64,000 nt of DNA. It comes from Streptomyces sp. NBC_00536. GTDB lineage: Bacteria > Actinomycetota > Actinomycetes > Streptomycetales > Streptomycetaceae. The DNA lies in contig NZ_CP107819.1 in the NCBI RefSeq assembly GCF_036346295.1, forward strand, positions 6,758,001 to 6,822,000, in the 5' to 3' direction. The notes beneath the pieces are model-generated. The model saw only the letters and a list, made by a program, of their open reading frames with translations. It ran no database searches and was not told the origin of the DNA. Each line of letters opens with the position of its first letter. Within the stretch, counting starts at the first letter, position 1. The position numbers and the translations under genes are program-made. This document shows positions 8,866 through 17,531 of the stretch, one piece after another.

Positions 8866-10409
8866 GCACCACCGGCACCACCAGCACGCCCAGCACGACC
8901 GGCACCCCCGGAGCCGGGCGGCTCTACGGCGTGGGCCTCGGCCCCGGCGACCCCTCCCTGATGACCCTGCGGGCCGTCCAGGTGATCGCCGAGGCGGACG
9001 TGATCGCCTACCACAGCGCCCGGCACGGACGCTCCATCGCCCGCTCCATCGCGGCCGCCCACCTGCGGGCCGACCACGTCGAAGAGCCGCTGGTCTACCC
9101 GCTGACCACCGAGAGCACCGATCACCCCGGCGGTTACCAGGGGGCGATGGAGGAGTTCTACGAGGAGTCCGCCGCCCGGCTCGCCGTGCACCTCGACGCC
9201 GGCCGGACCGTGGCGGTGCTCGCCGAGGGCGACCCGCTCTTCTACGGCTCGTACATGCACATGCACAAGCGGCTCGCCGACCGGTACGCGACCGAGGTGA
9301 TCCCCGGGGTCACCTCCGTCAGCGCCGCCGCCGCCCGCCTGCAGACCCCCCTCGTCGAGGGCGAGGAAGTGCTGACGATCCTGCCCGGCACGCTGCCGGA
9401 GGAGGAGCTGACGGCCCGTCTGGCCGCCACCGACTCCGCCGTGGTGATGAAGCTCGGGCGCACCTTCCCCGCCGTGCGGCGGGCCATGGAGAAGTCCGGC
9501 CGGCTGCCCGAGGCGCGCTACGTCGAGCGCGCGACGATGGCCGGTGAGCGCACCGGCATGCTCGCCGACACCGATCCCGAGACGGTGCCGTACTTCGCCG
9601 TCGCCGTGCTGCCGAGCCGCATCGGCAACCCCGGCTCGCGGCCCGTGCCCGCGGCGGGCGCCGTCGGCGAGGTCGCGGTCGTGGGCACCGGCCCGGCCGG
9701 GCCGCTGTGGCTGACCGCCGAGACCCGGCGGGCGCTGGCCGACGCCGACGTGCTGGTCGGGTACACGACGTACCTCGACCGGGTGCCCGTACGGCCCGGC
9801 CAGATCCGGCACGGCTCCGACAACAAGGTCGAGTCCGAGCGGGCCGAGTTCGCCCTGGACCTGGCCCGGCGCGGGCACCGCGTCGCGGTGGTCTCCGGCG
9901 GCGACCCGGGCGTCTTCGCCATGGCCACGGCCGTCCTGGAGGTGGCCTCGCAGGAGGAGCACCGGGACATCCCGGTCCGGGTGCTGCCCGGGGTCACCGC
10001 GGCCAACGCGGCCGCCGCGGCCGCGGGCGCGCCGCTCGGCCACGACTACGCCACGATCTCGCTGTCCGACCGGCTCAAGCCGTGGGAGGTCATCGCGGAA
10101 CGGCTGCACGCGGCGGCCGGGGCCGACCTGGTCCTCGCCCTGTACAACCCCGGCTCGCGCAGCCGGACCTGGCAGGTCGGCAAGGCCCGCGAGCTGCTGC
10201 TGGAACACCGCACGCCGGACACCCCGGTGGTGCTGGCGCGGGACGTCGGCGGGCCCGAGCAGTCCATCCGGATCGTGCGGCTCGCCGACCTGGACCCGGC
10301 GCAGGTGGACATGCGGACGCTGCTGCTCATCGGTTCTTCACAGACCCGGACGGTGCGGCGCGGTGACGGACGGCAGATCGTCTGGACGCCGCGGCGTTAT
10401 CCGCAGTGA
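8862..10409 (+). CDS. cobIJ: Fused precorrin-2 C20-methyltransferase / precorrin-3B C17-methyltransferase (CobIJ)
   Basis: A 515-residue fusion of two SAM-dependent tetrapyrrole methylases. Domain 1 (about 20-250, CobI) has the SAM-loop motif [14 protein letters not shown] and [10 protein letters not shown]. Domain 2 (about 265-505, CobJ) has [30 protein letters not shown] and [11 protein letters not shown]. CobI methylates precorrin-2 at C20; CobJ methylates C17 and contracts the ring using the product of CobG. Fusion places the two steps on one chain and is common in actinobacteria. The ATG overlaps the cobH stop. The 75 bp to the next, convergent gene holds only a weak CCTGA/TCAGG dyad and no clear terminator. 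Confidence 0.93.
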   Translation: MSTTGTTSTPSTTGTPGAGRLYGVGLGPGDPSLMTLRAVQVIAEADVIAYHSARHGRSIARSIAAAHLRADHVEEPLVYPLTTESTDHPGGYQGAMEEFYEESAARLAVHLDAGRTVAVLAEGDPLFYGSYMHMHKRLADRYATEVIPGVTSVSAAAARLQTPLVEGEEVLTILPGTLPEEELTARLAATDSAVVMKLGRTFPAVRRAMEKSGRLPEARYVERATMAGERTGMLADTDPETVPYFAVAVLPSRIGNPGSRPVPAAGAVGEVAVVGTGPAGPLWLTAETRRALADADVLVGYTTYLDRVPVRPGQIRHGSDNKVESERAEFALDLARRGHRVAVVSGGDPGVFAMATAVLEVASQEEHRDIPVRVLPGVTAANAAAAAAGAPLGHDYATISLSDRLKPWEVIAERLHAAAGADLVLALYNPGSRSRTWQVGKARELLLEHRTPDTPVVLARDVGGPEQSIRIVRLADLDPAQVDMRTLLLIGSSQTRTVRRGDGRQIVWTPRRYPQ

Positions 10410-10484
10410 GCTTGCCATCCTGAACGGGCTGGTCAGGGTGCTGGTACGACGGTGTTCGCGAGTGCTCCCGCTGTTGGTCGGCCC

Positions 10485-11168
10485 CTACCGTCCACGCGGC
10501 ACGAGTCCGGTTTCGAAGGCGATGATCGCCAGGTGGACGCGGTCCCGAGCCCCGAGCTTGGCGAACAGACGCGCGACATGGGTCTTCGCGGTCGCCGCGC
10601 TGATCACCAGCCGCTCGGCTATCTCAGGGTTCGACAGTCCCTGTCCGACCAGTGCCAGCACCTCGCGCTCCCGGCCGGTGATCCCCGCGAGGGGACTCGA
10701 GTCCGCGGCCGGCCCGGCGTCCGGTTCGGGGGCCGCGGGGCCGGACGTTCCGGCGAAGTCCGCGATCAGCCGTCGGGTCACGCTCGGCGCGATCAGCGCG
10801 TCGCCCGCGGCCACCACGCGGATCGCTTCCAGGATCGCGTCCAGGGCCATGCTCTTGAGCAGGAATCCGCTGGCCCCGGCGCGCAGTGCGCCGTAGACGT
10901 ACTCGTCGTGGTCGAAGGTCGTCAGCACCAAGACCTTGGGCGGGTCCGGCTCGGCGGTCGCCTGTCGGGTCGCCTCGATCCCGTCCATGCCCGGCATCCG
11001 GATGTCCATCACCACGACGTCCGGCCGCAGTTCACGGACCAGGCGCACCGCCTCGCGGCCGTCGCCGGCCTCGCCGACCACCTCCAGGTCGTCGGTGTCG
11101 CCGATCAGGATCCCGAGCCCGACCAGCATCAGTGGCTGGTCGTCGACCAGCAGCACCCGCACGCTCAT
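10485..11168 (-). CDS. NarL/LuxR-family response regulator
   Basis: The protein has 227 residues. The receiver domain (1-125) has the acidic pair at residues 9-10, the phospho-acceptor Asp55 in VVVMDIRMPGMDG and the conserved Lys in GFLLKS. The C-terminal LuxR-type helix-turn-helix (about 160-220) reads GITGREREVLALVGQGLS...AKTHVARL. It overlaps the stop of the upstream histidine kinase by four bases (ATGA), so the pair is co-translated. The divergent ABC transporter genes (12516-15762) are the obvious target, although no binding site was identified. Confidence 0.92.
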   Translation of the reverse strand: MSVRVLLVDDQPLMLVGLGILIGDTDDLEVVGEAGDGREAVRLVRELRPDVVVMDIRMPGMDGIEATRQATAEPDPPKVLVLTTFDHDEYVYGALRAGASGFLLKSMALDAILEAIRVVAAGDALIAPSVTRRLIADFAGTSGPAAPEPDAGPAADSSPLAGITGREREVLALVGQGLSNPEIAERLVISAATAKTHVARLFAKLGARDRVHLAIIAFETGLVPRGR

Positions 11169-12373
11169 GCCGGAAGCCTCGCCGTCACCAGGAATCCGCC
11201 CTCCGGACGCCGGCCCGCGCTGAACTGGCCGGACAGCAACGTCACCCGCTCGCGCATGCCGAGCAGGCCGAAGCCGTTCCCGCCGGCCGCGGAGTGCCTT
11301 GGACGGCCCGGCCCGCCGAGACCGTCGTCCCCGTCGTCCACCACCTCGATCCTCACTCCTTCCAACTCGTAACCGACCGCGACCCGGCACGTCCGCGCCC
11401 CGGAATGCCGCACCACGTTCGTCACCGACTCCTGGATGATCCGGAACGCCGACAGTTCGATCTCCGGCGGCAGTGAACGCCGCTCGCCCCGCCAGGTCAC
11501 ATGAACCCGCACCCCGGCGCCGGCCGTGCGTTCGACGAGCTGCGGGACGTCGGCCAGGCTGCCGGCCGGCGCCAGCGGAGCGGCCTGCGGCATGGCGTCG
11601 TCCGGCTCGGCGCGGCGTAGCGCCCCGAGCATGCGCTGCAGCTCCAGCAGCGTCTCCCGGCTGGTGGTCTCGATGCCGCGCAGCGCCTGCCGCGTCTGCT
11701 CGGGCTTGGTCTCCACGACCCGCGCCGCCGCTCCCGACAGCACCGTGATGATCCCGATGCTGTGCGCGACGCTGTCGTGCAGCTCGCGGGCGATCCGCAG
11801 CCGCTCGGCCATGACGACGCGGGCCGCGGTCTGCTCCTGCAGGGCTCCGAGGTATTCACGGCGTTTGCGATACACCCCCCCGAAGACCCACGCGACCGCG
11901 AACCACAACGCGAACTGCCCGGCCCACTGGGACGCGTCGCCGACGGTCTGCTCGCGGACGTGGAGGTCGTTGAAGAACGCGGCCGCGACGGCCGCGAGGG
12001 AGCCGACGGCGGCAACCTTGGGCCGCCGGACGGCGAGGTACCAGCCCAGGCCGACGAGCAGGACGAACACGATCAAGGGCCGCGCACCGAAGGCGTCGCC
12101 GAGGACCGCTTCGCCCAGGACCGTCGCGAAGACCGCCGCCGGCAGACGGCGCACCAGCAGAACCGGCAGGGCGAGCACGACGCAGAGACCGAGCATCTGG
12201 AAGGGCGCGAGGCCGGGGAACCTGAACTGGCCGTCGTAGTGCGCCCAATCAGTGGGCAGCATCGTCAAGGCGAGAATCAGCGCGTACAAGCAGGTGGTGG
12301 CCAGCACCACGGCCTGTGACATCAGCCAGGTCACGCGCTTCGATGTCGAGAGACGCTGGAGAAGCTGTTCCAT
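11165..12373 (-). CDS. Two-component sensor histidine kinase (HisKA_3 type)
   Basis: This 402-residue membrane kinase has about five or six membrane helices in residues 15-175 and no large extracellular domain. The dimerisation and phosphorylation site is ARELHDSVAHSIG. The ATPase domain shows FRIIQESVTNVVRHSGA, VVDDGDDG and GFGLLGMRERV. It is typical of the intramembrane-sensing kinases found beside bacitracin/lantibiotic-type ABC transporters. The ATG is only 6 nt from a TACGAT -10 box, so the mRNA may be leaderless. It is coupled to the response regulator downstream and divergent from the ABC genes. Confidence 0.9.
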   Translation of the reverse strand: MEQLLQRLSTSKRVTWLMSQAVVLATTCLYALILALTMLPTDWAHYDGQFRFPGLAPFQMLGLCVVLALPVLLVRRLPAAVFATVLGEAVLGDAFGARPLIVFVLLVGLGWYLAVRRPKVAAVGSLAAVAAAFFNDLHVREQTVGDASQWAGQFALWFAVAWVFGGVYRKRREYLGALQEQTAARVVMAERLRIARELHDSVAHSIGIITVLSGAAARVVETKPEQTRQALRGIETTSRETLLELQRMLGALRRAEPDDAMPQAAPLAPAGSLADVPQLVERTAGAGVRVHVTWRGERRSLPPEIELSAFRIIQESVTNVVRHSGARTCRVAVGYELEGVRIEVVDDGDDGLGGPGRPRHSAAGGNGFGLLGMRERVTLLSGQFSAGRRPEGGFLVTARLPA

Positions 12374-12379
12374 ACGGAG

Positions 12380-12385
12380 ATCGTA
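12380..12385 (-). promoter_or_regulatory. Predicted -10 box (TACGAT) for a leaderless kinase transcript
   Basis: On the minus strand TACGAT ends 6 nt before the kinase ATG, which would put the transcription start at or next to the initiation codon. No Shine-Dalgarno sequence fits between them. No good -35 is seen. The 142-bp divergent region to 12516 also has a TAGGTT box (12504-12509) about 6 nt before the ATPase ATG. Confidence 0.4.
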
Positions 12386-12515
12386 TTCAGTGGCGTCGGC
12401 TCCGCGCGTCGCCCCGGGGATGTACGCCGGATACGCCCCCGGGCCGATGGCCTGGGAAGAGGTGACATCCGCCGGCCGACGCGGTGGATCGTGGTCCGTT
12501 CCTAGGTTCGTGGTC

Positions 12516-13262
12516 ATGACGAATGCACCGATGATCGATCTTCGCGACACGACAAAGAAGTACGACGACGGTCCGCCCGCACTGGCCGGCGTCACCTTGT
12601 CCGTGGCGGCTGGTGAGTGCGTGGCGATCCTCGGCCATTCCGGCAGTGGCAAGTCCACGCTGCTGAACCTGATCGCGGGTCTGGACAAGCCTTCCAGTGG
12701 CACCGTGACCGTCGACGGCACCCGCGTCGACCAGCTCGGCGAGGCCGGTTCGGCGAAGTACCGCCGGGCCTCCATCGGCATGATCTTCCAGTTCTTCAAC
12801 CTGCTGGACGACCTGACCGTGTTGGACAACGTCATGGTTCCGGCGCAGCTGGCCGGGATGGGCAAGGGCGAAGCGAAGCGGCGGGCCGTCGAGCTGCTCG
12901 ACTCGCTGGGCATCGACCGGCATGTCAAGGCCTATCCGCAGCGGCTGTCCGGCGGGGAACGGCAGCGGGTGGCGGTGGCCAGGGCCCTGATGAACAAGCC
13001 GGCGCTGCTGCTGGCCGACGAGCCCACCGGCGCGCTGGACTCGGGCTCGGCCGAGGACGTGCGCGAGCTGCTGCTGGACCTGAACAGCGAGGGCCAGACC
13101 ATCTTGTTGGTGACCCACGACGTGCAGCTGGCCGCGAGCACCGCGCGCCGCACGATCGAGTTGGTGGACGGCGCGGTCGAGCGGGACGTCGTCAACGACG
13201 GCAGCGGTGCCGGCCTGGCCGCCCGCCCGCCGCTGACCCGTTCGGCGGGAGAGGTCCGATGA
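12516..13262 (+). CDS. ABC transporter ATP-binding protein (MacB/LolD type)
   Basis: This 248-residue nucleotide-binding protein has Walker A GHSGSGKST, the Q-loop FQFFNLLDDLTV, signature LSGGERQR, Walker B LLLADEPTG and the switch His in VTHD. The pattern with ADEPTGALDS is that of ATPases paired with FtsX/MacB-like permeases, which export peptides, lipids or drugs. No ribosome binding site precedes the ATG. A TAGGTT -10-like box six bases away suggests a short or absent leader. The stop overlaps the start of a 29-codon ORF, which in turn overlaps the permease. The divergent two-component system is its likely regulator. Confidence 0.92.
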   Translation: MTNAPMIDLRDTTKKYDDGPPALAGVTLSVAAGECVAILGHSGSGKSTLLNLIAGLDKPSSGTVTVDGTRVDQLGEAGSAKYRRASIGMIFQFFNLLDDLTVLDNVMVPAQLAGMGKGEAKRRAVELLDSLGIDRHVKAYPQRLSGGERQRVAVARALMNKPALLLADEPTGALDSGSAEDVRELLLDLNSEGQTILLVTHDVQLAASTARRTIELVDGAVERDVVNDGSGAGLAARPPLTRSAGEVR

Positions 13263-13348
13263 CACTGCGCAAGCCGCCGATGCCCCGGCGCGTCGTCGAG
13301 GTCGGTTTCCGGGCCGTGGCCCGCCTGCTGCCGGCGGTGAGCCGGTGA
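13259..13348 (+). CDS. 29-residue ORF coupled at both ends between ABC ATPase and permease
   Basis: The small frame begins at an ATG overlapping the ATPase stop (ATGA, 13259-13262). It ends at a TGA overlapping the GTG start of the permease (GTGA, 13345-13348). The product is a basic, amphipathic 29-mer starting MTLRKPPMPRR and ending LLPAVSR; it has no membrane helix and no family is recognised. Its likely role is to carry ribosomes from the ATPase to the permease gene. It might instead be a real micropeptide of the transporter. Codon usage keeps G/C at third positions. Confidence 0.5.
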   Translation: MTLRKPPMPRRVVEVGFRAVARLLPAVSR

Positions 13349-15762
13349 GCGCCCTGGGCAAGGTCGTACGTTCCGGCGTGGGCCGCCGTCGGGTCCAGTC
13401 TCTCGTCATGGCTCTGACGACGTTCGCCGCGGTGACGTCCTCAGTACTCTCCCTCGGCCTGCTGGCCGTCGTGCAGGACCCGTTCGAGCACGCTTTCAGT
13501 GCTCGGAACGGGGCGCACCTGGCGGTCCAGTTCGACGGCTCGAAGGCCACGGCCGCGCAGGCCGCCGCCACCGCGCACGCCGCCGGCGTCACCGAGGCGG
13601 CCGGGCCCTACCCGGTCGCCGCCGCCCTGGACACGACGATCGGCACGGACTGCCCCAAGAAGGAGGGGGCCGGTCACGACAACGGTCCGATCACCGTCAC
13701 CACCCGGCCCGACCTGGGCAGCACCTCCGGGATGGACCAACTGGCGCTGACCCAGGGGCGCTGGCCGACCGGCCCGGGCGAGATCGCCCTGCCGTGGCAG
13801 CACTATGCCACCGACTGCTTCGGCGATTCGGTGGTGTTCTCCTCCCTGCAGGGCAAGCCGTCGTTCAAGGTCGTCGGCTTCGCCAACTCGGTGACCCACA
13901 GCGCGACCGCCTTCGCCACCGCCGACGGTTTCGCGCGGCTCACCGCGGCCGGTGCCAAGTCCGACGTCCAGATGCTCTACCGGTTCACCAAGGCCGGGAC
14001 CGCCGCCGACATCACAGGCGACAAGCAGGCGGTGGCCGCCGCCGCGCCGGCCGGCGCGGTCGCGGGCGGACAGTCGTACCTGACCGCGGAGCAGCAGGCG
14101 ACCGGCAACGCCAAGGCCTACGTGCCGTTCCTGATCGGCTTCGGGATCCTCGGGCTGTTCATGTCGGTGCTGATCATCTCGATCGTGGTCAGCGGGGCTG
14201 TGACCTCGGGAATCCGGCGCATCGGGATTCTGAAGTCGTTGGGCTTCACCCCTTCGCAGGTGGCCCGCGCCTACACCGCGCAGGCCATGATCCCGGCGAC
14301 ACTCGGCCTGGTGCTCGGCACCCTTTTCGGCAACCTCCTGGCACTGCCGATCCTGGGCGGGGCCACCCAGCAGCTCGGCGCGGCCAGTGCGGCCGGTGCC
14401 ACGATCCCGTTGTGGGTCAGCGCCGTGGTGCCGCTGGGCACCCTGCTGATCGTCGGCGTCGCGGCTTTGATCCCGGCACTGCGGGCCGGCCGGATGCCGA
14501 CGGTGCGGGCCCTGGTCGTCGGCCGCGCCCCCAAGGCCGGGGGCGGTCAGGCGGCGCAGCGTCTGGCCTCGCGACTGCCGCTGCCCCGGGCCGTGTCGCT
14601 GGGGCTGGCCCAGCCGTTCGCCCGGCCGGCCCGGGCCGTACTGGTCGGTGCGGCGGTGCTGTTCGGCGTGGTGAGCGTCACGTTCGCGGTGGGGCTGGAG
14701 ACCGGGTTCAACAAGTACCTGGACACCAGCACCTCAGGCTTCAACGTCGGGCCGGAGTACGTGATACCCACAGCCGCCGTGGGCGTGCCCTGGGGTCTCT
14801 ACGGCCCCAACGACCCGCGCAACCCGCACCTGGACGCCGCCAAGGTGGCCGCCGCGCTCGCCGGGATCCCGGGCACGAAGACCGCGTTCGGCTGGGGCGA
14901 CAGCGGCGCGACCATGGTCGCCGCCCCGCCCGGCGGCGAACCGGCGAGGGTGTTCACGGTCACCGGCGACTTCTCCTGGACGCACCTGGAGCTGCTGTCC
15001 GGCCGCTGGTACGCGGCGCCCGGCGAGGCCGTGGTCGGCGACAAGCTGGCCTCGGCGGTGGGGATCCACGTCGGTGACGACGTCACCGTGGTGCAGCAGA
15101 ACAAGCAACTGTCGCTGAAGGTCGTCGGCATCAACTTCGACACCAACGTGGGCGACTACACGGTCATGACGGATGCGGCCACCTTCACCGCCGCCGGTCT
15201 GACCCCGCACATCGACCAGTTCAACGTCGAGCTGGCCCCGAACGTCAGCGGACCGGACTGGTCCACCTCGGCCGCCGCCGCGCTGACCCCGCTGAATGCC
15301 TCGGCCCAGTCGAACTCGGGCGGGGGCAAGAACATCGTGGTGATCACCATGGGCGCCCTGGTGGCCACGCTCACGCTGATGATGATGGCGGTCGCCGCGC
15401 TCGGGGTGCTGAGCACGGTGGTGCAGGACACCCGGGAGCGGGTTCACGACCTGGGGATCTTCAAGGCCCTCGGGATGACGCCCCGGCAGACCATGGCGAT
15501 GGTGCTGACCTCGGTGACACTCACCGGCCTGATCGCCGGGCTGATCGGGGTCCCGCTCGGGGTCGCGGTGGAGAAGGCGACGCTGACCCCGATGGGGAAC
15601 GCGATCGGCCGGCACCTGCCGCCGAGCGTGTCCCACGTCTACACCGCCGGGCTGCTCGTCCCCCTGCTGGCCGGCGGGATCGTGATCGCCCTGCTCGGCG
15701 CACTGCCACCGGCCCGCTGGGCGGCACGGACCCGGACCGCCACCGCGCTGCGGACCGAGTAG
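13345..15762 (+). CDS. ABC transporter permease with two FtsX domains
   Basis: The protein has 805 residues and a GTG start overlapping the preceding small ORF. An N-terminal membrane helix (about 18-40) is followed by an extracellular domain. Three helices form the first FtsX domain (about 260-385, with SGIRRIGILKSLGFTPSQV). A helix near 435, a second extracellular domain and a second three-helix FtsX domain (about 665-800, with RVHDLGIFKALGMTPRQT) follow. This ten-helix layout is typical of BceB/MacB-like permeases that export or release amphipathic compounds and often confer peptide resistance. It works with the ATPase at 12516. The substrate is unknown. Confidence 0.88.
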   Translation: MSALGKVVRSGVGRRRVQSLVMALTTFAAVTSSVLSLGLLAVVQDPFEHAFSARNGAHLAVQFDGSKATAAQAAATAHAAGVTEAAGPYPVAAALDTTIGTDCPKKEGAGHDNGPITVTTRPDLGSTSGMDQLALTQGRWPTGPGEIALPWQHYATDCFGDSVVFSSLQGKPSFKVVGFANSVTHSATAFATADGFARLTAAGAKSDVQMLYRFTKAGTAADITGDKQAVAAAAPAGAVAGGQSYLTAEQQATGNAKAYVPFLIGFGILGLFMSVLIISIVVSGAVTSGIRRIGILKSLGFTPSQVARAYTAQAMIPATLGLVLGTLFGNLLALPILGGATQQLGAASAAGATIPLWVSAVVPLGTLLIVGVAALIPALRAGRMPTVRALVVGRAPKAGGGQAAQRLASRLPLPRAVSLGLAQPFARPARAVLVGAAVLFGVVSVTFAVGLETGFNKYLDTSTSGFNVGPEYVIPTAAVGVPWGLYGPNDPRNPHLDAAKVAAALAGIPGTKTAFGWGDSGATMVAAPPGGEPARVFTVTGDFSWTHLELLSGRWYAAPGEAVVGDKLASAVGIHVGDDVTVVQQNKQLSLKVVGINFDTNVGDYTVMTDAATFTAAGLTPHIDQFNVELAPNVSGPDWSTSAAAALTPLNASAQSNSGGGKNIVVITMGALVATLTLMMMAVAALGVLSTVVQDTRERVHDLGIFKALGMTPRQTMAMVLTSVTLTGLIAGLIGVPLGVAVEKATLTPMGNAIGRHLPPSVSHVYTAGLLVPLLAGGIVIALLGALPPARWAARTRTATALRTE

Positions 15763-15797
15763 GACCGAGCAGAGCCGAGCAGGACCGAGCAGAGCCG
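15761..15797 (+). repeat. Short tandem repeat at the permease 3' end
   Basis: A 20-bp unit (AGGACCGAGCAGAGCCGAGC) starts inside the permease stop codon and is followed directly by a second copy matching its first 17 bases. It lies in the 106-bp convergent gap before cobK. No terminator-like hairpin is evident there. Confidence 0.6.
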
Positions 15798-15868
15798 CTG
15801 GCCGCCGCGGCAAAAGCGTGCTGGGCACTGCACGGCGCGGCAAGAACGCCCATGCCGACCTCCCCCGG

Positions 15869-16600
15869 TCAGTAGGGCAGCAGCCAGGACGCGGCGGCCT
15901 CGGCGGAGGCGGCCACCGGCACGCCCCCCGGGACCGGGGGGCGGTCGACCACGAGCACCGGGATGCCGGCCTCGCGGGCGGCCGCCAGTTTCGGGGCGGT
16001 CGCCGAACCGCCGCTCGCCTTGGTCACCAAGACGTCGATACGGTGCTCACGGATCAGCTCGCGCTCGCCGTCGAGGGTGAACGGGCCCCGGGCCAGCAGG
16101 ACTTCGGTGTGCCGGGGGGCGGGGGCCGTGGGGGCGTCCACGGAACGGGCCAGGAACCAGGTCCCGTCCAGGTGCGCGAAGGCGGCCAGCCCCGTCCGGC
16201 CCGTGGTCAGGAACGCGCGGCGGCCCAGGGCGGGCAGGGCGGCGGCGGCCGCGGCGAGGGTGGGGACGTGGTGCCAGTCGTCCCCGGGGGACGGGGTCCA
16301 GGCGGGGCGGCGCAGGGCGAGGAGGGGGACGCCGGTCGCTGCGCAGGCGGCGGCCGCGTTGAAGCTCATCCGCTCCGCGAAGGGGTGGGTGGCGTCGACG
16401 ACCGCGTCCACGGCGTGGGCGCGCAGCCAGTCGGCGAGGCCGTCGGGGCCGCCGAAGCCGCCGATCCGGGTGTCGCCCGGGGGGCGGGTCGGGTGGGTTA
16501 CGCGGCCGGCCAGGGACGTGGTGACGTGGAGGCGGTGTGGCTGCGCCGCGAGGGCTTCGGCGAGGTGGCGGGCCTCGGTGGTGCCGCCGAGGATCAGCAC
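15869..16600 (-). CDS. cobK: Precorrin-6A reductase CobK
   Basis: CobK reduces precorrin-6A to dihydroprecorrin-6A with NADPH. From GTG 16600 the product has 243 residues, the usual size, and begins directly at the Rossmann motif LILGGTTEARHLAEAL. Further family blocks are DATHPFA, LTTGRTGLAAF and ARGPFTLDGERELI, and TKASGGSATAPKL. The frame also stays open to ATG 16792, which overlaps the cobM stop by 11 bases. That start would add 64 residues encoded by two copies of the interspersed GC-rich repeat (QPNPARPAFEDPPEAP twice). Nothing in the family resembles that extension and GTG 16600 lacks a good ribosome binding site, so the start is unresolved. Confidence 0.88.
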   Translation of the reverse strand: MLILGGTTEARHLAEALAAQPHRLHVTTSLAGRVTHPTRPPGDTRIGGFGGPDGLADWLRAHAVDAVVDATHPFAERMSFNAAAACAATGVPLLALRRPAWTPSPGDDWHHVPTLAAAAAALPALGRRAFLTTGRTGLAAFAHLDGTWFLARSVDAPTAPAPRHTEVLLARGPFTLDGERELIREHRIDVLVTKASGGSATAPKLAAAREAGIPVLVVDRPPVPGGVPVAASAEAAASWLLPY

Positions 16601-16621
16601 GTGGCGGTCCGCGCGGGGCGC

Positions 16622-16746
16622 GGGGGCCTCCGGCGGGTCCTCAAACGCCGGACGGGCTGGATTTGGCTGGGCTTCCGGGCCCGTGCGGGTTGTGGGGGCC
16701 TCCGGCGGGTCCTCAAACGCCGGACGGGCTGGATTTGGCTGGGGCC
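16622..16746 (+). repeat. Interspersed GC-rich repeat, two forward copies between cobM and cobK
   Basis: Two copies of the element also found at 6471-6725. The unit GGGGGCCTCCGGCGGGTCCT plus CAAACGCCGGACGGGCTGGA and a TTTGGCTGGG tail lies at about 16622-16671 and 16694-16744. A third partial tail (GGGCTGGATGTGGCTGGGG) follows to about 16778. On the minus strand the block is open in frame with cobK. Confidence 0.85.
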
Positions 16747-16781
16747 CCGGGTCCGTGCGGGCTGGATGTGGCTGGGGCCCT

Positions 16782-17531
16782 TCAGCAGGCATGGCGGTTG
16801 CGGGCTGGGGAGTAGAGGTGGCTGTCCGGGAATTGGGCGGCGGCCAGGGTGCGGCCGACGATGATGACCGCCGTGCGGACCAGGCCGGCCGATTTCACCG
16901 CGTCCGCGATGTCCGCCAGGGTGCCGCGCAGGATCAGTTCGTCGGGGCGGCTGGCCATCGCGACCACGGCCACGGGGCACTCGGCCCCGTAGTGCGGCAG
17001 GAGTTCGTCGACCACCCGGTCGACGTAGCGCGTGGCCAGGTGCAGGACCAGGAGCGCCCCGCTGCGGCCGAGGGTCGCCAGGTCCTCGCCCTCCGGCATC
17101 GGGGTGGCCTGCTGGGCGATCCGGGTCAGGATGACCGTCTGCCCGACGGTCGGCACCGTCAGCTCCCGCTTCAGCGCGGCCGCCGCCGCCGCGAACGCCG
17201 GTACGCCCGGCACGACTTCGTACGGGATGCCGGCCGCGTCGAGGCGCCGCATCTGCTCCGCGACCGCGCTGAAGACGGACGGGTCGCCGGAGTGCAGCCG
17301 CGCCACGTCCAGCCCGGCCGCGTGCGCGGCGGTCAACTCGGCCAGGATCTCGTCCAGGTTGAGCTGCGAGGTGTCGACCAGCCGGGCGTCCGCCGGGCAT
17401 TCGGCCAGCAGTTCGCGCGGCACCAGGCTGCCCGCGTACAGGCACACGGGACTGGCCGCGAGCCGACGCGCGCCGCGCACCGTGATCAGGTCGGCGGCCC
17501 CGGGGCCCGCTCCGATGAAGTACACGGTCAT
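16782..17531 (-). CDS. cobM: Precorrin-4 C11-methyltransferase CobM
   Basis: The protein has 249 residues. It is a SAM-dependent tetrapyrrole methylase that converts precorrin-4 to precorrin-5 by methylating C11. Motifs are YFIGAGPGAADLITVRG (SAM loop), ARLHSGDPSVF, VPGVPAFAAAAAAL, LTRIAQQATPMP and the C-terminal RTAVIIVGR. The ATG overlaps the cobL stop (ATGA, 17528-17531), so translation is coupled to cobL. The C-terminal end borders a repeat cluster before cobK. Confidence 0.94.
   Translation of the reverse strand: MTVYFIGAGPGAADLITVRGARRLAASPVCLYAGSLVPRELLAECPADARLVDTSQLNLDEILAELTAAHAAGLDVARLHSGDPSVFSAVAEQMRRLDAAGIPYEVVPGVPAFAAAAAALKRELTVPTVGQTVILTRIAQQATPMPEGEDLATLGRSGALLVLHLATRYVDRVVDELLPHYGAECPVAVVAMASRPDELILRGTLADIADAVKSAGLVRTAVIIVGRTLAAAQFPDSHLYSPARNRHAC

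Noticed and set aside
12386..12395. GCCACTG on the minus strand upstream of the kinase gene, resembling the B12 box
   Set aside because: The conserved flanking blocks of a cobalamin riboswitch (GGTG...TCCGG and GAGTCAGGA) are absent; this is a chance heptamer.
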